This document shows, one piece after another, positions 35,646 to 43,837 of a stretch of 64,000 bases of DNA. Numbering within the stretch: the stretch's first letter is position 1; each line of letters begins with the position of its first letter. Source of the DNA: Bacteroidetes bacterium UBA4414 (GTDB taxonomy: Bacteria; Bacteroidota; Bacteroidia; Chitinophagales; Chitinophagaceae); the NCBI GenBank assembly GCA_002389765.1, contig DGQM01000025.1:38648-102647 (forward strand), read 5' to 3'. A model generated the notes under the pieces. The model saw only the letters and a program-made list of their open reading frames with translations. It ran no database searches and was not told the origin of the DNA. The position numbers were made by a program, and so were the translations under genes.

Positions 35646-36458
35646 ATGTATTTACTGAAAGATAAAGTAGTAGCCATTACAGGTGCTTCATCGGGCATTG
35701 GTAAGGCATTGGCTACAGATGCACTGAGCCGTGGTGCAAAAATTGCCATATGTGCCAGAAACGAAGCCAAGCTGAGAGAGGCTATTGGCATAGATAGCCC
35801 TAATGTATTGTATGTAGCGGCTGATGTAAGTAAAGAGGCTGATTGTCAACGATTTGTAGAAGCTACTTTGCAAAAATGGGGCAGGGTAGATGTGCTGATT
35901 AATAATGCGGGCATCAGTATGCGGGCATTGTTTGAGCATGCAGACCTGCAAGTGATCCGCGAGCTGATGGATATCAACTTTTGGGGTACGGTCTATTGCA
36001 GCAAGTTTGCGGTAAAGTCTATCAGGGAAAACAAGGGTGCTATAGTTGGTGTTTCATCTATTGCAGGCTTTCGTGGTTTGCCTGCCCGTACAGGGTATTC
36101 TGCATCCAAGTTTGCTATGCAAGGTTTTCTGGAGGCTTTGCGTACAGAGCTGTTGCATACAGGGGCGCATGTCATGTGGGTATCTCCGGGCTTTACAGCC
36201 AGCAACATACGCAACGTAGCACGTAGTGCCGATGGCAGCGCACAGGGAGAAACACCACTGGATGAAGGCAAGCTGATGTCTGCAGAGCAATGCGCAGCCA
36301 TTATACTGGATGGGGTAGAGAAGCGCAAACGTACGATTGTAATGACAGGACAGGGTAAATTGACAGTGTGGCTCAATAAGTTATTACCAGGGTTGGCAGA
36401 TAAGCTTGTTTTTAATCATTTTTTAACCGAACCTAACTCACCATTAAAAGGTTATTAA
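35646..36458 (+). CDS. SDR-family oxidoreductase
   Basis: 270 aa. TGASSGIGKALA at ~12-23, NNAGIS at ~88-93, catalytic Ser in VSSIAG and YSASKFAMQGF (YxxxK). The C-terminal ~60 residues are longer than in minimal SDRs and contain a hydrophobic VWLNKLLPGLADKLV segment, which recalls the membrane-associated DHRS7-type group. Substrate unknown. Monocistronic. Confidence 0.9.
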   Translation: MYLLKDKVVAITGASSGIGKALATDALSRGAKIAICARNEAKLREAIGIDSPNVLYVAADVSKEADCQRFVEATLQKWGRVDVLINNAGISMRALFEHADLQVIRELMDINFWGTVYCSKFAVKSIRENKGAIVGVSSIAGFRGLPARTGYSASKFAMQGFLEALRTELLHTGAHVMWVSPGFTASNIRNVARSADGSAQGETPLDEGKLMSAEQCAAIILDGVEKRKRTIVMTGQGKLTVWLNKLLPGLADKLVFNHFLTEPNSPLKGY

Positions 36459-36549
36459 TTGTCTGTATAAGTGACCAATGTTACACGTTCGGTGTTGGTA
36501 TTTGTCTTAAATTTATAGAACATTTAATATTGATTATTATCTATACGTT

Positions 36550-38790
36550 ATGAAAAAAATCCTAAATTTTACCCTAGTATGTTTATCTGTACTTGCAGGC
36601 AGTGATGCGTCTGCTCAAGAGTACATGCTTTATGGCAGCCCGCCTGTTGTAAAAGCTTATGGCAAAGAATTGCAGTATGCATGGGCAGGAGGGCTTAATA
36701 ACCCGCAGCCGTGCCTTGCAGACTTAAATGGCGATGGCGTTAATGACTTGGTGATATATGATAAGAGCAGGTATGGCACTATCAAAACATTCATCAACCA
36801 AAGCTCTATCCCCGGCAACCCTAAGTACGTATATGATGGTAACTATCAGAAAAACTTCCCCGATGTTTTTGAGTATCTGAAACTGGAGGATTATAACAGA
36901 GATGGTATCAAAGACCTTTTCAATTTCGGTAACGACGGTGTAAGTGTATACAAAGGCTATTACAAAGGCTCAGGTTCACAAAAATCACTCGCATTCAAAT
37001 ACTACAGAGAGCTGCGCTACGATACTAAAGGCAATGGCTCTGTTAACGTGTATGTAGGACGCGGAGATTTACCTGCTATAACGGATGTAGATAAGGATGG
37101 TGATTTGGATATAGTGTCTTACGACCAATATGGTATGTTTATCGGCTATTACAAAAACTGTCAGAAAGAAAACGGGCTACCTGCCGATAGCATCAGAATT
37201 TGTTATTCTGATGAATGTTGGGGTAAGAGCCGTCAGTTGTATGAGCGTACATTAATATTGGGCGTTCAGTGCAGTCAGGCAGGTGTTACTTGTCAAAAAA
37301 CTACCCACTCCGGCAATACAATATGCTTGTTGGATTATGATGGTGATGGCGATTATGATATGCTGAATGGTAATGTATCATTTCCCGATATACAGTTTTT
37401 GAGGAATGGTAAAGCAAATCTCAGCTATCCTAAAGATACTTTTGTATCACAGGATTCTGTATGGGGTAGTAATGGTAAGCAATTATACATGCCTGTTATG
37501 CCCGCAGCATTCTGGATAGATATAGACAACGATGGTAATAATGATCTGGTGTTCAGCCCTACGCTGGCAAATACAGAGAACTATAAGAGTCTGGTTTATT
37601 TCAGGAATCAGGGTACAAACTCTAATCCTAATTATCATTACGTAACCGATACCCTGATTATAGGCGATATGATAGACATGGGGCAGTATTCATACCCTGT
37701 AGTTTATGATTATAATAAAGATGGTAAGCCCGATATATTCATATCTTCAGAGGGTTTCTATCAAGCCTCTACCGGTAAGTTAAGGTCGAGAATCGCCTAC
37801 TACGAAAATACATCTACAGCTACTACTAAGTCTTTTGAATTAATGGAGCCTGACTTCATGAACTATTGGGCAAACAATACAGTAGGCGGGAAGCTGGCAT
37901 TTGGTGATCTGAATGGCGATGGCTTGGATGATATGCTGATAGGTATGAATGATGGGTCAATTCTTTTTTATAGAAACACTGCAGCATCTGCAAGTGTAAA
38001 GCCAGTGTATACAATTCCACCTGTTATGCTGAATGACCAGAGTGGTAAGCTGGATGTTGGCGACTATGCAACACCTGTTATATATGATATAGATGGTGAT
38101 GGAAAGAATGATATCGTATCAGGTAATCAAGTAGGTAAATTGATATATTATAGAAATGGGGGAGGTTCGCCAACTCCTATGTTGGTTAAAGTTACAGAAG
38201 CTTTGGGTGGCATCAGGATTCAGGAAGAAGCAGGAAATATAGTTACTACATATACTACACCTTTCATAGGCCAGACAGACAACACCGGTAAACCATATTT
38301 GCTGATAGGTTCTACAACAGGTGTTCTTTATTGGTACGATGGTATAGGTAAGGGCATCAGCAATTACACAAGGCTTGATTCTATGTATTGTGATATCAAC
38401 GTGAAAGACCGTGCAGCACCATGCGTTGCAGATATAGATGGCGATGGCCGTATGGAAATGCTGATTGGTAATGGCGGTGGTGGTGTGTTCTTGTACAAGC
38501 AGTACTTCAATACATCAATAGAAAATGCACTGTCTGTTAGCGGGCATGTTACGATATATCCAAACCCTGCCAACAATGTGCTTACTGTAACATGGGAAAA
38601 AGGTTACGCTAAAGATGGATTGACACTTTCTTTAGTTTCAGTAACGGGCCAAAAAGTAATAACTAAAGAGATTGCTGCAGGAGAAGAAAATACCCAAATA
38701 GATATCAGCAACTTGGCTCAAGGCATGTATTACTGTATAGTAAGTAGTGCAGGCGGGCAGTCAGCAGTTCCTGTTAGTGTAGTTAAGTAA
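36550..38790 (+). CDS. Large FG-GAP/VCBS repeat secreted protein with T9SS domain
   Basis: 746 aa, signal peptide ~1-22. About nine calcium-loop repeats of the form D-x-D/N-x-D-G-x-x-D occur, for example DLNGDGVNDLVI, DVDKDGDLDIVS, DYDGDGDYDML, DIDNDGNNDLVF and DIDGDGKNDIVS. They fit an FG-GAP/integrin-like beta-propeller. The C-terminus (~residue 670 on: TIYPNPANNV) is a T9SS type A sorting domain. Expected on the cell surface or secreted; the ligand is unknown. A bidirectional terminator follows. Confidence 0.9.
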   Translation: MKKILNFTLVCLSVLAGSDASAQEYMLYGSPPVVKAYGKELQYAWAGGLNNPQPCLADLNGDGVNDLVIYDKSRYGTIKTFINQSSIPGNPKYVYDGNYQKNFPDVFEYLKLEDYNRDGIKDLFNFGNDGVSVYKGYYKGSGSQKSLAFKYYRELRYDTKGNGSVNVYVGRGDLPAITDVDKDGDLDIVSYDQYGMFIGYYKNCQKENGLPADSIRICYSDECWGKSRQLYERTLILGVQCSQAGVTCQKTTHSGNTICLLDYDGDGDYDMLNGNVSFPDIQFLRNGKANLSYPKDTFVSQDSVWGSNGKQLYMPVMPAAFWIDIDNDGNNDLVFSPTLANTENYKSLVYFRNQGTNSNPNYHYVTDTLIIGDMIDMGQYSYPVVYDYNKDGKPDIFISSEGFYQASTGKLRSRIAYYENTSTATTKSFELMEPDFMNYWANNTVGGKLAFGDLNGDGLDDMLIGMNDGSILFYRNTAASASVKPVYTIPPVMLNDQSGKLDVGDYATPVIYDIDGDGKNDIVSGNQVGKLIYYRNGGGSPTPMLVKVTEALGGIRIQEEAGNIVTTYTTPFIGQTDNTGKPYLLIGSTTGVLYWYDGIGKGISNYTRLDSMYCDINVKDRAAPCVADIDGDGRMEMLIGNGGGGVFLYKQYFNTSIENALSVSGHVTIYPNPANNVLTVTWEKGYAKDGLTLSLVSVTGQKVITKEIAAGEENTQIDISNLAQGMYYCIVSSAGGQSAVPVSVVK

Positions 38791-38811
38791 TAGAATAGTA
38801 TCAGTACAATA

Positions 38812-38844
38812 AAAAACTCCCTGGTTATTTATCAGGGAGTTTTT
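38812..38844. terminator. Bidirectional terminator
   Basis: Perfect 12-bp stem AAAAACTCCCTG/CAGGGAGTTTTT between convergent genes, with A and T runs on the two sides. Confidence 0.9.
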
Positions 38845-38861
38845 AGCGTTAGTTACATGTA

Positions 38862-39476
38862 CTAATACCTTGTTTCTAAGACTGTACGTATTATCAACAT
38901 AGAAATTTCTCTTTGATATGCAGGATCTTTAGCCATTTTCACATCTTGCAGATTGGTAGCATAGCCATAATACACCATTACAGATGGTATGGAATTGCGT
39001 TTAAGAATGATTGCCTCGCTATCTTCTTTCTTTGATTTATTGCCGTTAATACGTTCTAATCCATCACTTATTCTATCTGCCAGCTTAACGCTGATACCCG
39101 AGTTTACAGCCTTGGTATTGTAATATAGCTTATTACCTCTTGTGGTAATGCTTTTGTCCTTATCCATATGTAAGGATATATAGTAGGCTTTGTAGCCGGC
39201 TTCGGGTTTGTATCCGCTGCGCTGCTCATGTGTTAGTGTCTGGTCTTTTTTGGTGCGGGTCATAACTGTTTCAATGTTATTTTCCTGTGCCAGTTTCTGT
39301 AGCGTTTCAGCCATCATCAATGTCAAATCGCTTTCTTTATCGCCTGCTTTACTTTTAGCTCCGGGGTCTTTACCTCCGTGCCCTGCATCAATTATCAATT
39401 TTATTTTCTGTCCATACACATCGGCAGAAAGAAATATAGTGCTGATGCACAATGCTACGGTAATCAGTTTTTTCAT
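38862..39476 (-). CDS. Amidase_3-type protein lacking the catalytic glutamate
   Basis: 204 aa, signal peptide ~1-22. It has the fold and zinc ligands of N-acetylmuramoyl-L-alanine amidase: IDAGHGGKDPGA (His), GDKESDLT (Glu) and YISLHMD (His). The position of the catalytic Glu reads SVMVYYGYATN, while the neighbour at 39578-40177 has AILIEPGYMSN. The enzyme is thus probably inactive or altered and may bind peptidoglycan or regulate its paralog. It lies 101 nt downstream of that paralog on the same strand. Confidence 0.82.
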   Translation of the reverse strand: MKKLITVALCISTIFLSADVYGQKIKLIIDAGHGGKDPGAKSKAGDKESDLTLMMAETLQKLAQENNIETVMTRTKKDQTLTHEQRSGYKPEAGYKAYYISLHMDKDKSITTRGNKLYYNTKAVNSGISVKLADRISDGLERINGNKSKKEDSEAIILKRNSIPSVMVYYGYATNLQDVKMAKDPAYQREISMLIIRTVLETRY

Positions 39477-39577
39477 ATTAGCAGTAATATTTTTCAGTAT
39501 AAAAATACAGGTTCTTATTTGAAACGAAAGAAGCTGCCCATTACAGACAGCTTCAGGTACAGTATAAGTTGGATTAC

Positions 39578-40177
39578 TTATTCCACAATGTCTTTTATAA
39601 TTAGCATTGCCATCTCTTGTTGGATGCCTTTATCTTTAATCCTACGCAGGTCATGCTCGTTACTCATATACCCCGGCTCTATTAAAATTGCCGGTATTTC
39701 ACTGTTTTTGATAACCATAGCTTTGCAGTTTTCATCTATTTGAGTTCCCATATCATTCAACCTGTTGAAGCTGCTTTGCAGTTTTTCTGCAATTAATCGG
39801 CTGGCAGCAGCATCTTTAGCCTTGCCGTTGTATTGAATTACTGCACCACGAGCGGTTTTAGTATTCTCTGAATTCATGTGAAATGAAATGTAAAGAGATT
39901 TTACCCCAGCCTCCGGTTTGAATGTATTGCGCTCATTCAGCGTTTTGTAGTCGTCGGCTGTGCGTATCATTACCACATCAATATTCTTCTTAGTAGCTTC
40001 GTCCTTCAAGGCGTTGGCAAACTGAAGACATAGGTCACTTTCTTTTTCTCCGGTAACAGCTCTGGCACCTGCATCATTGCCACCATGGGCAGCATCAATT
40101 ATCAATTTTATTTTTTCTGCTTTTACACTTGCCGATAGGGCAAGCAGAGCCGTAAATACGAGTGCTATTTTCTTCAT
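39578..40177 (-). CDS. N-acetylmuramoyl-L-alanine amidase
   Basis: 199 aa, signal peptide ~1-20. Amidase_3: zinc ligands in IDAAHGGNDAGA, GEKESDL and YISFHMN, and the catalytic Glu in ILIEPGYMSN. It would cleave the amide bond between MurNAc and the stem peptide in the periplasm, as in daughter-cell separation. No SPOR or AMIN domain is attached. Tandem paralog of 38862-39476; the pair shares the KLIIDA start and the RGN/RGA..YN/YNGKA core. Confidence 0.9.
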   Translation of the reverse strand: MKKIALVFTALLALSASVKAEKIKLIIDAAHGGNDAGARAVTGEKESDLCLQFANALKDEATKKNIDVVMIRTADDYKTLNERNTFKPEAGVKSLYISFHMNSENTKTARGAVIQYNGKAKDAAASRLIAEKLQSSFNRLNDMGTQIDENCKAMVIKNSEIPAILIEPGYMSNEHDLRRIKDKGIQQEMAMLIIKDIVE

Positions 40178-40224
40178 AATACAGGTGTTTGTATTGTAAT
40201 ATAACGAAAAGTGATGAGATTACG

Positions 40225-40590
40225 TTAGCGTTTTTTCTTGCCAAATTCTATGGTAGTACTACTGCCTTGTATCTTGCCGCCATTATCGTAGTTGATGGTG
40301 TTTGTTGCTTTTGTACTGCCACCAAGGTTATATTGCTGCGATTGTTGATTAAGCCTGCCACCTTCGCCATATTGTGTTGCAGATGGATTGGTGACGATGC
40401 CATTAGCCTTTAGTGATGACTTATTGATGCTATCACTTTGTGTTTGCACAGGTTGTTGAGACTCTTTCAGTAATTGTGCATTACTTTTCTTAGGTGCTAT
40501 TACAGGCTTACCCGGATCGCGACTAAGGTCAACTTGAGCATGTAATTTGATAGGTAGTAAAAATAGAATGAATAATATGCTTCGTATCAT
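40225..40590 (-). CDS. Exported protein of unknown function
   Basis: 121 aa from ATG 40590 (a TTG at 40617 is rejected because the signal peptide begins at MIRSILF). Signal peptide ~1-19 (ends LHAQ). The mature part is Ser/Gln/Asn-rich, with short repeats ending in YGEGGRLNQQSQQYNLGGS and a Lys/Arg tail (GKKKR). No family recognised. Same strand as the amidase pair, 47 nt upstream of the first. Confidence 0.6.
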   Translation of the reverse strand: MIRSILFILFLLPIKLHAQVDLSRDPGKPVIAPKKSNAQLLKESQQPVQTQSDSINKSSLKANGIVTNPSATQYGEGGRLNQQSQQYNLGGSTKATNTINYDNGGKIQGSSTTIEFGKKKR

Positions 40591-40666
40591 GCTTTTATAC
40601 TTGTCGGTAAAAAGCAAATATAAGAAAGATAAGAATTGCGCTTTTCTGATACATTGTGAAATAACT

Positions 40667-40690
40667 AAAGCCGCTCAACAGAGCGGCTTT
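40667..40690 (-). terminator. Terminator of the rpmB-rpmG-DUF4295 operon
   Basis: Perfect 10-bp stem AAAGCCGCTC/GAGCGGCTTT with a 4-nt loop, 52 nt after the DUF4295 stop. Confidence 0.8.
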
Positions 40691-40741
40691 GAAATATGGT
40701 TATAAGTACTAAGGCTATAAGACTTAGTCTATAGAGGCTGC

Positions 40742-40909
40742 TTATTTAGCAAGGAAATCTTTTACTTTATCCTTGTGCATCATTTGCTCTTTAAAAGTAT
40801 ACGCACCAGTTTTAGGGCTGCGTACAGCTTTAATAACTTTAGTATAGTTTTTAGCTTCCGCTGCCAGTTTCGGGTCTTTCTTTATCGCGGTTTTAGCTGC
40901 TTTTGCCAT
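40742..40909 (-). CDS. DUF4295 family protein
   Basis: 55-aa basic protein, too short for most ORF lists: MAKAAKTAIKKDPKLAAEAK and then NYTKVIKAVRSPKTGAYTF, ending KVKDFLAK. The core VIKxVRSPKTGAYTFKE is the hallmark of DUF4295, a Bacteroidota-specific protein encoded after rpmG. The position next to L28 and L33 suggests a ribosome-associated role. Starts at ATG 40909, 23 nt after rpmG. Confidence 0.9.
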   Translation of the reverse strand: MAKAAKTAIKKDPKLAAEAKNYTKVIKAVRSPKTGAYTFKEQMMHKDKVKDFLAK

Positions 40910-40932
40910 AACTCAATAATATTTAAATAAGA

Positions 40933-41115
40933 TTATTTAATTTCTTTGTGAACAGTCACTTTCTTCAGTATATCGTTGTATTTCTTCAACTCTATACGCT
41001 CCGGAGTGTTCTTTTTGTTTTTAGTGGTAATATAACGGCTTGTGCCGGGCATACCGCTATTTTTATGCTCTGTGCATTCTAATATTACCTGAACGCGGTT
41101 TCCTTTTTTAGCCAT
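40933..41115 (-). CDS. rpmG: 50S ribosomal protein L33
   Basis: bL33, 60 aa. MAKKGNRVQVILECTEHK, then RYITTKNKKNTPERIELKKY are family signatures. Only one of the zinc Cys positions remains (C14), so this is the Cys-poor form. Middle gene of rpmB-rpmG-DUF4295. Confidence 0.96.
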   Translation of the reverse strand: MAKKGNRVQVILECTEHKNSGMPGTSRYITTKNKKNTPERIELKKYNDILKKVTVHKEIK

Positions 41116-41148
41116 TGCTTATGCGTTTATTACTTTACTTACTGTTAA

Positions 41149-41385
41149 TTAGATTTTCTGACCTTGAGCGCGCAGTTCTTTAACAACAGTCAACAGACCG
41201 TTTTTGTTAATAGTGCGGATAGCATCTGTAGTCAATTTTAATGTAACCCAACGGTCTTCTTCAGCAAGGAAGAAACGCTTAGTCTGCAAGTTAGGCAGGA
41301 AGCGGCGCTTCGCCTTCTTGTTAGAAAAAGATATTTTGTGACCTGTTACGGGTTTTCTGCCTGTTACCTGACAAACGCGTGCCAT
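41149..41385 (-). CDS. rpmB: 50S ribosomal protein L28
   Basis: bL28, 78 aa from ATG 41385. MARVCQVTGRKPVTGHKISF at the start is diagnostic, with RRFLPNLQTKRFF and the C-terminal GLLTVVKEL. An in-frame extension upstream would run into the promoter and is rejected. First gene of its operon, with the TACCTTTG promoter 20 nt upstream. Confidence 0.96.
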   Translation of the reverse strand: MARVCQVTGRKPVTGHKISFSNKKAKRRFLPNLQTKRFFLAEEDRWVTLKLTTDAIRTINKNGLLTVVKELRAQGQKI

Positions 41386-41405
41386 TCTTTTTAATTTTAG
41401 GACTG

Positions 41406-41413
41406 CAAAGGTA
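41406..41413 (-). promoter_or_regulatory. rpmB operon -7 element
   Basis: TACCTTTG followed by GCAGTCC on the minus strand, the same block as at rpsT and rpsL. Confidence 0.75.
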
Positions 41414-41491
41414 ATAAAAATCAAAACTAAAAAGACAAAATCGAAAAAATAATTTCAAAAAAATCTTCTTTTCTGTCCGGATAGCCTATCG

Positions 41492-42223
41492 TTAGGCTAA
41501 TTGTGGCAATAATAGGTTATCCAAACTGTCTATTCCCGGCAGGTTTTCGCAAATAAAACCTTCTCCATACTTAACCCCGATACGCTTACCCAACAACAAA
41601 GAACGAGCCTCTACTGCATCCAAAAAGCCACCTTGGGCAATATAAGTTAGCGGTTCATCCGAATTCGGGTTGTGAAACTGGCTGTTATAGGCTTTAATAG
41701 CCTCCATTTTTACATCGTGGGTATCTGATACGTCTACAATGAAAGTAGGCTCTATAAACCTGTCCTGTATCATATGGTATACTCTTTTAGGCCTCCATGC
41801 AGTTTGTGTAACGCCATCCAGGGTAGTTTCTATCTTTCTGAGGCCAGCCAGAAAACACGCATCCGCAATCAGCTTGCCCGACTTCCCATGGTCCGGATGT
41901 CGGTCTTCCAGTGCGTTAGCTATTACTATGTCAGGCTGGTATTTGCGGATGTATTTAATTAGTTCCAGCTGGTGAGCCTCGTCATTTACCAGAAAGCCAT
42001 CGCGCATGCCTAGGTTTTCACGCACTGCTATTCCCATTATTTTAGCAGCACTAGCCGCTTCCTGCAACCTTAGTTCAGGTGTACCACGTGTACCAAGCTC
42101 TCCTTTGGTCAGGTCTACGATACCTACTGCCTGTCCCATTCTGGCATGTTTTGCAAGTGTAGCACCTGCCCCCAGTTCCAAATCGTCGGGGTGTACTGCT
42201 ATGGCTAAGATATGGAGTTTCAA
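41492..42223 (-). CDS. bshB1: Bacillithiol biosynthesis deacetylase BshB1
   Basis: 243 aa, PIG-L/LmbE-type zinc deacetylase. It removes acetyl from GlcNAc-malate in bacillithiol synthesis. Zinc motif HPDD at 11-14, DRHPDH near 110-115 and a third His in the QFHNP region. Family-specific stretches: KGELGTRGTPELRLQEA and IKAYNSQFHN. The start is TTG 42223, since the first ATG lies after the HPDD motif. A TACCTTTG promoter sits 22 nt upstream and supports that start. Confidence 0.93.
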   Translation of the reverse strand: MKLHILAIAVHPDDLELGAGATLAKHARMGQAVGIVDLTKGELGTRGTPELRLQEAASAAKIMGIAVRENLGMRDGFLVNDEAHQLELIKYIRKYQPDIVIANALEDRHPDHGKSGKLIADACFLAGLRKIETTLDGVTQTAWRPKRVYHMIQDRFIEPTFIVDVSDTHDVKMEAIKAYNSQFHNPNSDEPLTYIAQGGFLDAVEARSLLLGKRIGVKYGEGFICENLPGIDSLDNLLLPQLA

Positions 42224-42245
42224 AAGCGTATTGTTTTTACGGTTG

Positions 42246-42253
42246 CAAAGGTA
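42246..42253 (-). promoter_or_regulatory. bshB1 promoter -7 element
   Basis: TACCTTTG on the minus strand, 22 nt before the TTG start. Confidence 0.65.
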
Positions 42254-42298
42254 TCAATATGCCCGTAATTAAAGCTATTACGACAATTTATGTGCCTA

Positions 42299-42958
42299 TC
42301 AGGTTTTGCGCCTGCTTTGCTGTATCAGCGCGTTCTGGCGTTGGTATTTGTATTTATAATAGTAATTAGCCTCTAGCTCTACTACTATATTCTCTATCTC
42401 TTTATCTCTGTCGTAAGGGTCATATTCCCTTTTCAGGCTATTATTAAACAAGAGCGCAACAGATTGCCACACAACAGCAGAGAAGCCACCTTTCAGCTCT
42501 TTGATAATACCATAACAGTTTTTGCCTGTTTGTCTGTTGATGAGTTTCACAAGTAGCTGACCTTGGGATATGGTCATGTTCTCTAATTCGCCTTTAAAGC
42601 GTCTATTCAGTTCTTTTTCTATCGATTTCAGGTATTCTTTACGTTTCTTCCTGTCATCTTCATATTTGGCCAGGTTCACATCCACATCCTTCAGCACTTC
42701 AGCAGCTATTATTGCGTAGGGATAAACTTTGTAAATATTGTACCTCAACCTATTGTAGGCTTCTCTTTGCTTAGCAAGATGCCGCGGTAATTTTCCCACC
42801 AAGTCAAAATCATCCAGAAAAACCATAGCAAACGTGTCCTTGCCAACTACTATACCACCCAATAAAATAGTATCATTACCTCTTGGCTGCGCATAGCTAT
42901 GTTCTGCTTTAGCCAACAGGGTTAGAAGTATCAATATATAGACAACTACTTTGTGCAT
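42299..42958 (-). CDS. DUF4294 domain protein
   Basis: 219 aa, signal peptide ~1-23. A Bacteroidota family of unknown function. The recognisable core is LRYNIYKVYPYAIIAAEVLKDV, then a highly charged helix and GQLLVKLINRQTGKNCY. The C-terminus is Tyr/Lys-rich. Possible periplasmic location. Divergent from a small lipoprotein gene. Confidence 0.75.
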   Translation of the reverse strand: MHKVVVYILILLTLLAKAEHSYAQPRGNDTILLGGIVVGKDTFAMVFLDDFDLVGKLPRHLAKQREAYNRLRYNIYKVYPYAIIAAEVLKDVDVNLAKYEDDRKKRKEYLKSIEKELNRRFKGELENMTISQGQLLVKLINRQTGKNCYGIIKELKGGFSAVVWQSVALLFNNSLKREYDPYDRDKEIENIVVELEANYYYKYKYQRQNALIQQSRRKT

Positions 42959-43072
42959 GGGTTATATGTAAATTTCCGCATTTCGCAGGTTATTTGCTAC
43001 AGCCAATCCTTAAATATTTGAAAAAATAAGAACCATAGGCCGCTTATTGTCATTTTATCATCATGTTAGTGG

Positions 43073-43080
43073 TAACTTTG
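43073..43080 (+). promoter_or_regulatory. -7 element of the lipoprotein-DCC operon
   Basis: TAACTTTG fits TAnnTTTG, 23 nt before ATG 43104. Confidence 0.6.
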
Positions 43081-43103
43081 TAATTCGTTTATCAGTCCAT
43101 CAG

Positions 43104-43391
43104 ATGAAAAGAATTGTTGTAGCTATTGGTACATTATCAGTTTTATTTGCCGCTTGTCAGGAAAAACAGAAAACATTGACAACCAAAGAAATAAAAGCTA
43201 AAGCTGACTCAATAATTGCAACAAGGGTAGAGTACCTGAATAAGCAGGCCGCAGAAGATTTGGATCGCAGGTCTGCTATAGAAGTGAAGGCAAAAGCAGA
43301 TTCTATAGTGGAAGCCTATAAGGCAGCACATCCCGAGCAAGTGGCTCAGCCTGTTCAAACAATGCAGCCAGACTCATCAACAATAAGATAA
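43104..43391 (+). CDS. Small helical lipoprotein
   Basis: 95 aa from ATG 43104 (a TTG frame upstream is rejected; the lipobox LFAAC fits at residue 18). The mature part is almost entirely charged helix with two KAKADSI repeats (about 30 and 72), suggesting a coiled coil. Function unknown. Its stop and the next ATG overlap by one base (TAATG), so it is coupled to the DCC-family gene. Confidence 0.72.
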   Translation: MKRIVVAIGTLSVLFAACQEKQKTLTTKEIKAKADSIIATRVEYLNKQAAEDLDRRSAIEVKAKADSIVEAYKAAHPEQVAQPVQTMQPDSSTIR

Positions 43392-43792
43392 TGACACCCC
43401 GGCATCCCGTTTTATATTTCGATGGTGTGTGCAATTTGTGCAATCAATCAGTGCAATGGGTTATAAGAAGGGATAAGAAAGCTGTGTTCAGGTTTGCACC
43501 ATTACAATCGCAAGCAGGGCAATCGTTTCAACAGGCTCATTTTCTTCAAAATATTCCGGATAGTGTACTGCTTGAATATCAGGGGAAAGTTTATGTAAAA
43601 TCGGGTGCAGTTTTAAAGCTGATGCAAATACTTGGTGGTGTATATAAACTATCAGTTGTAGGGTGGATGGTTCCCCGATTTGTAAGAGATGTTATATATG
43701 ACTACATAGCCCGAAACAGATATAAATGGTACGGGAAAAGGGATAGTTGCATGGTGCCTACCGTAGAATTACAATCACGTTTTCTTGACTGA
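43391..43792 (+). CDS. DCC-family thiol-disulfide oxidoreductase (DUF393)
   Basis: 133 aa. The family name motif is present: DGVCNLC (D11, C14, C17), followed by RRDKKAVFRFAPLQSQAG and a Y-x-K-S-G-A block. Predicted thioredoxin-like, cytosolic, no signal peptide. Function is only known in outline (thiol oxidoreduction). Coupled to the preceding lipoprotein gene through a TAATG overlap. Confidence 0.88.
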   Translation: MTPRHPVLYFDGVCNLCNQSVQWVIRRDKKAVFRFAPLQSQAGQSFQQAHFLQNIPDSVLLEYQGKVYVKSGAVLKLMQILGGVYKLSVVGWMVPRFVRDVIYDYIARNRYKWYGKRDSCMVPTVELQSRFLD

Positions 43793-43837
43793 TTTTTTAA
43801 CCGATTTTTATCATTAATACCTGTTACATTTGGTGTT

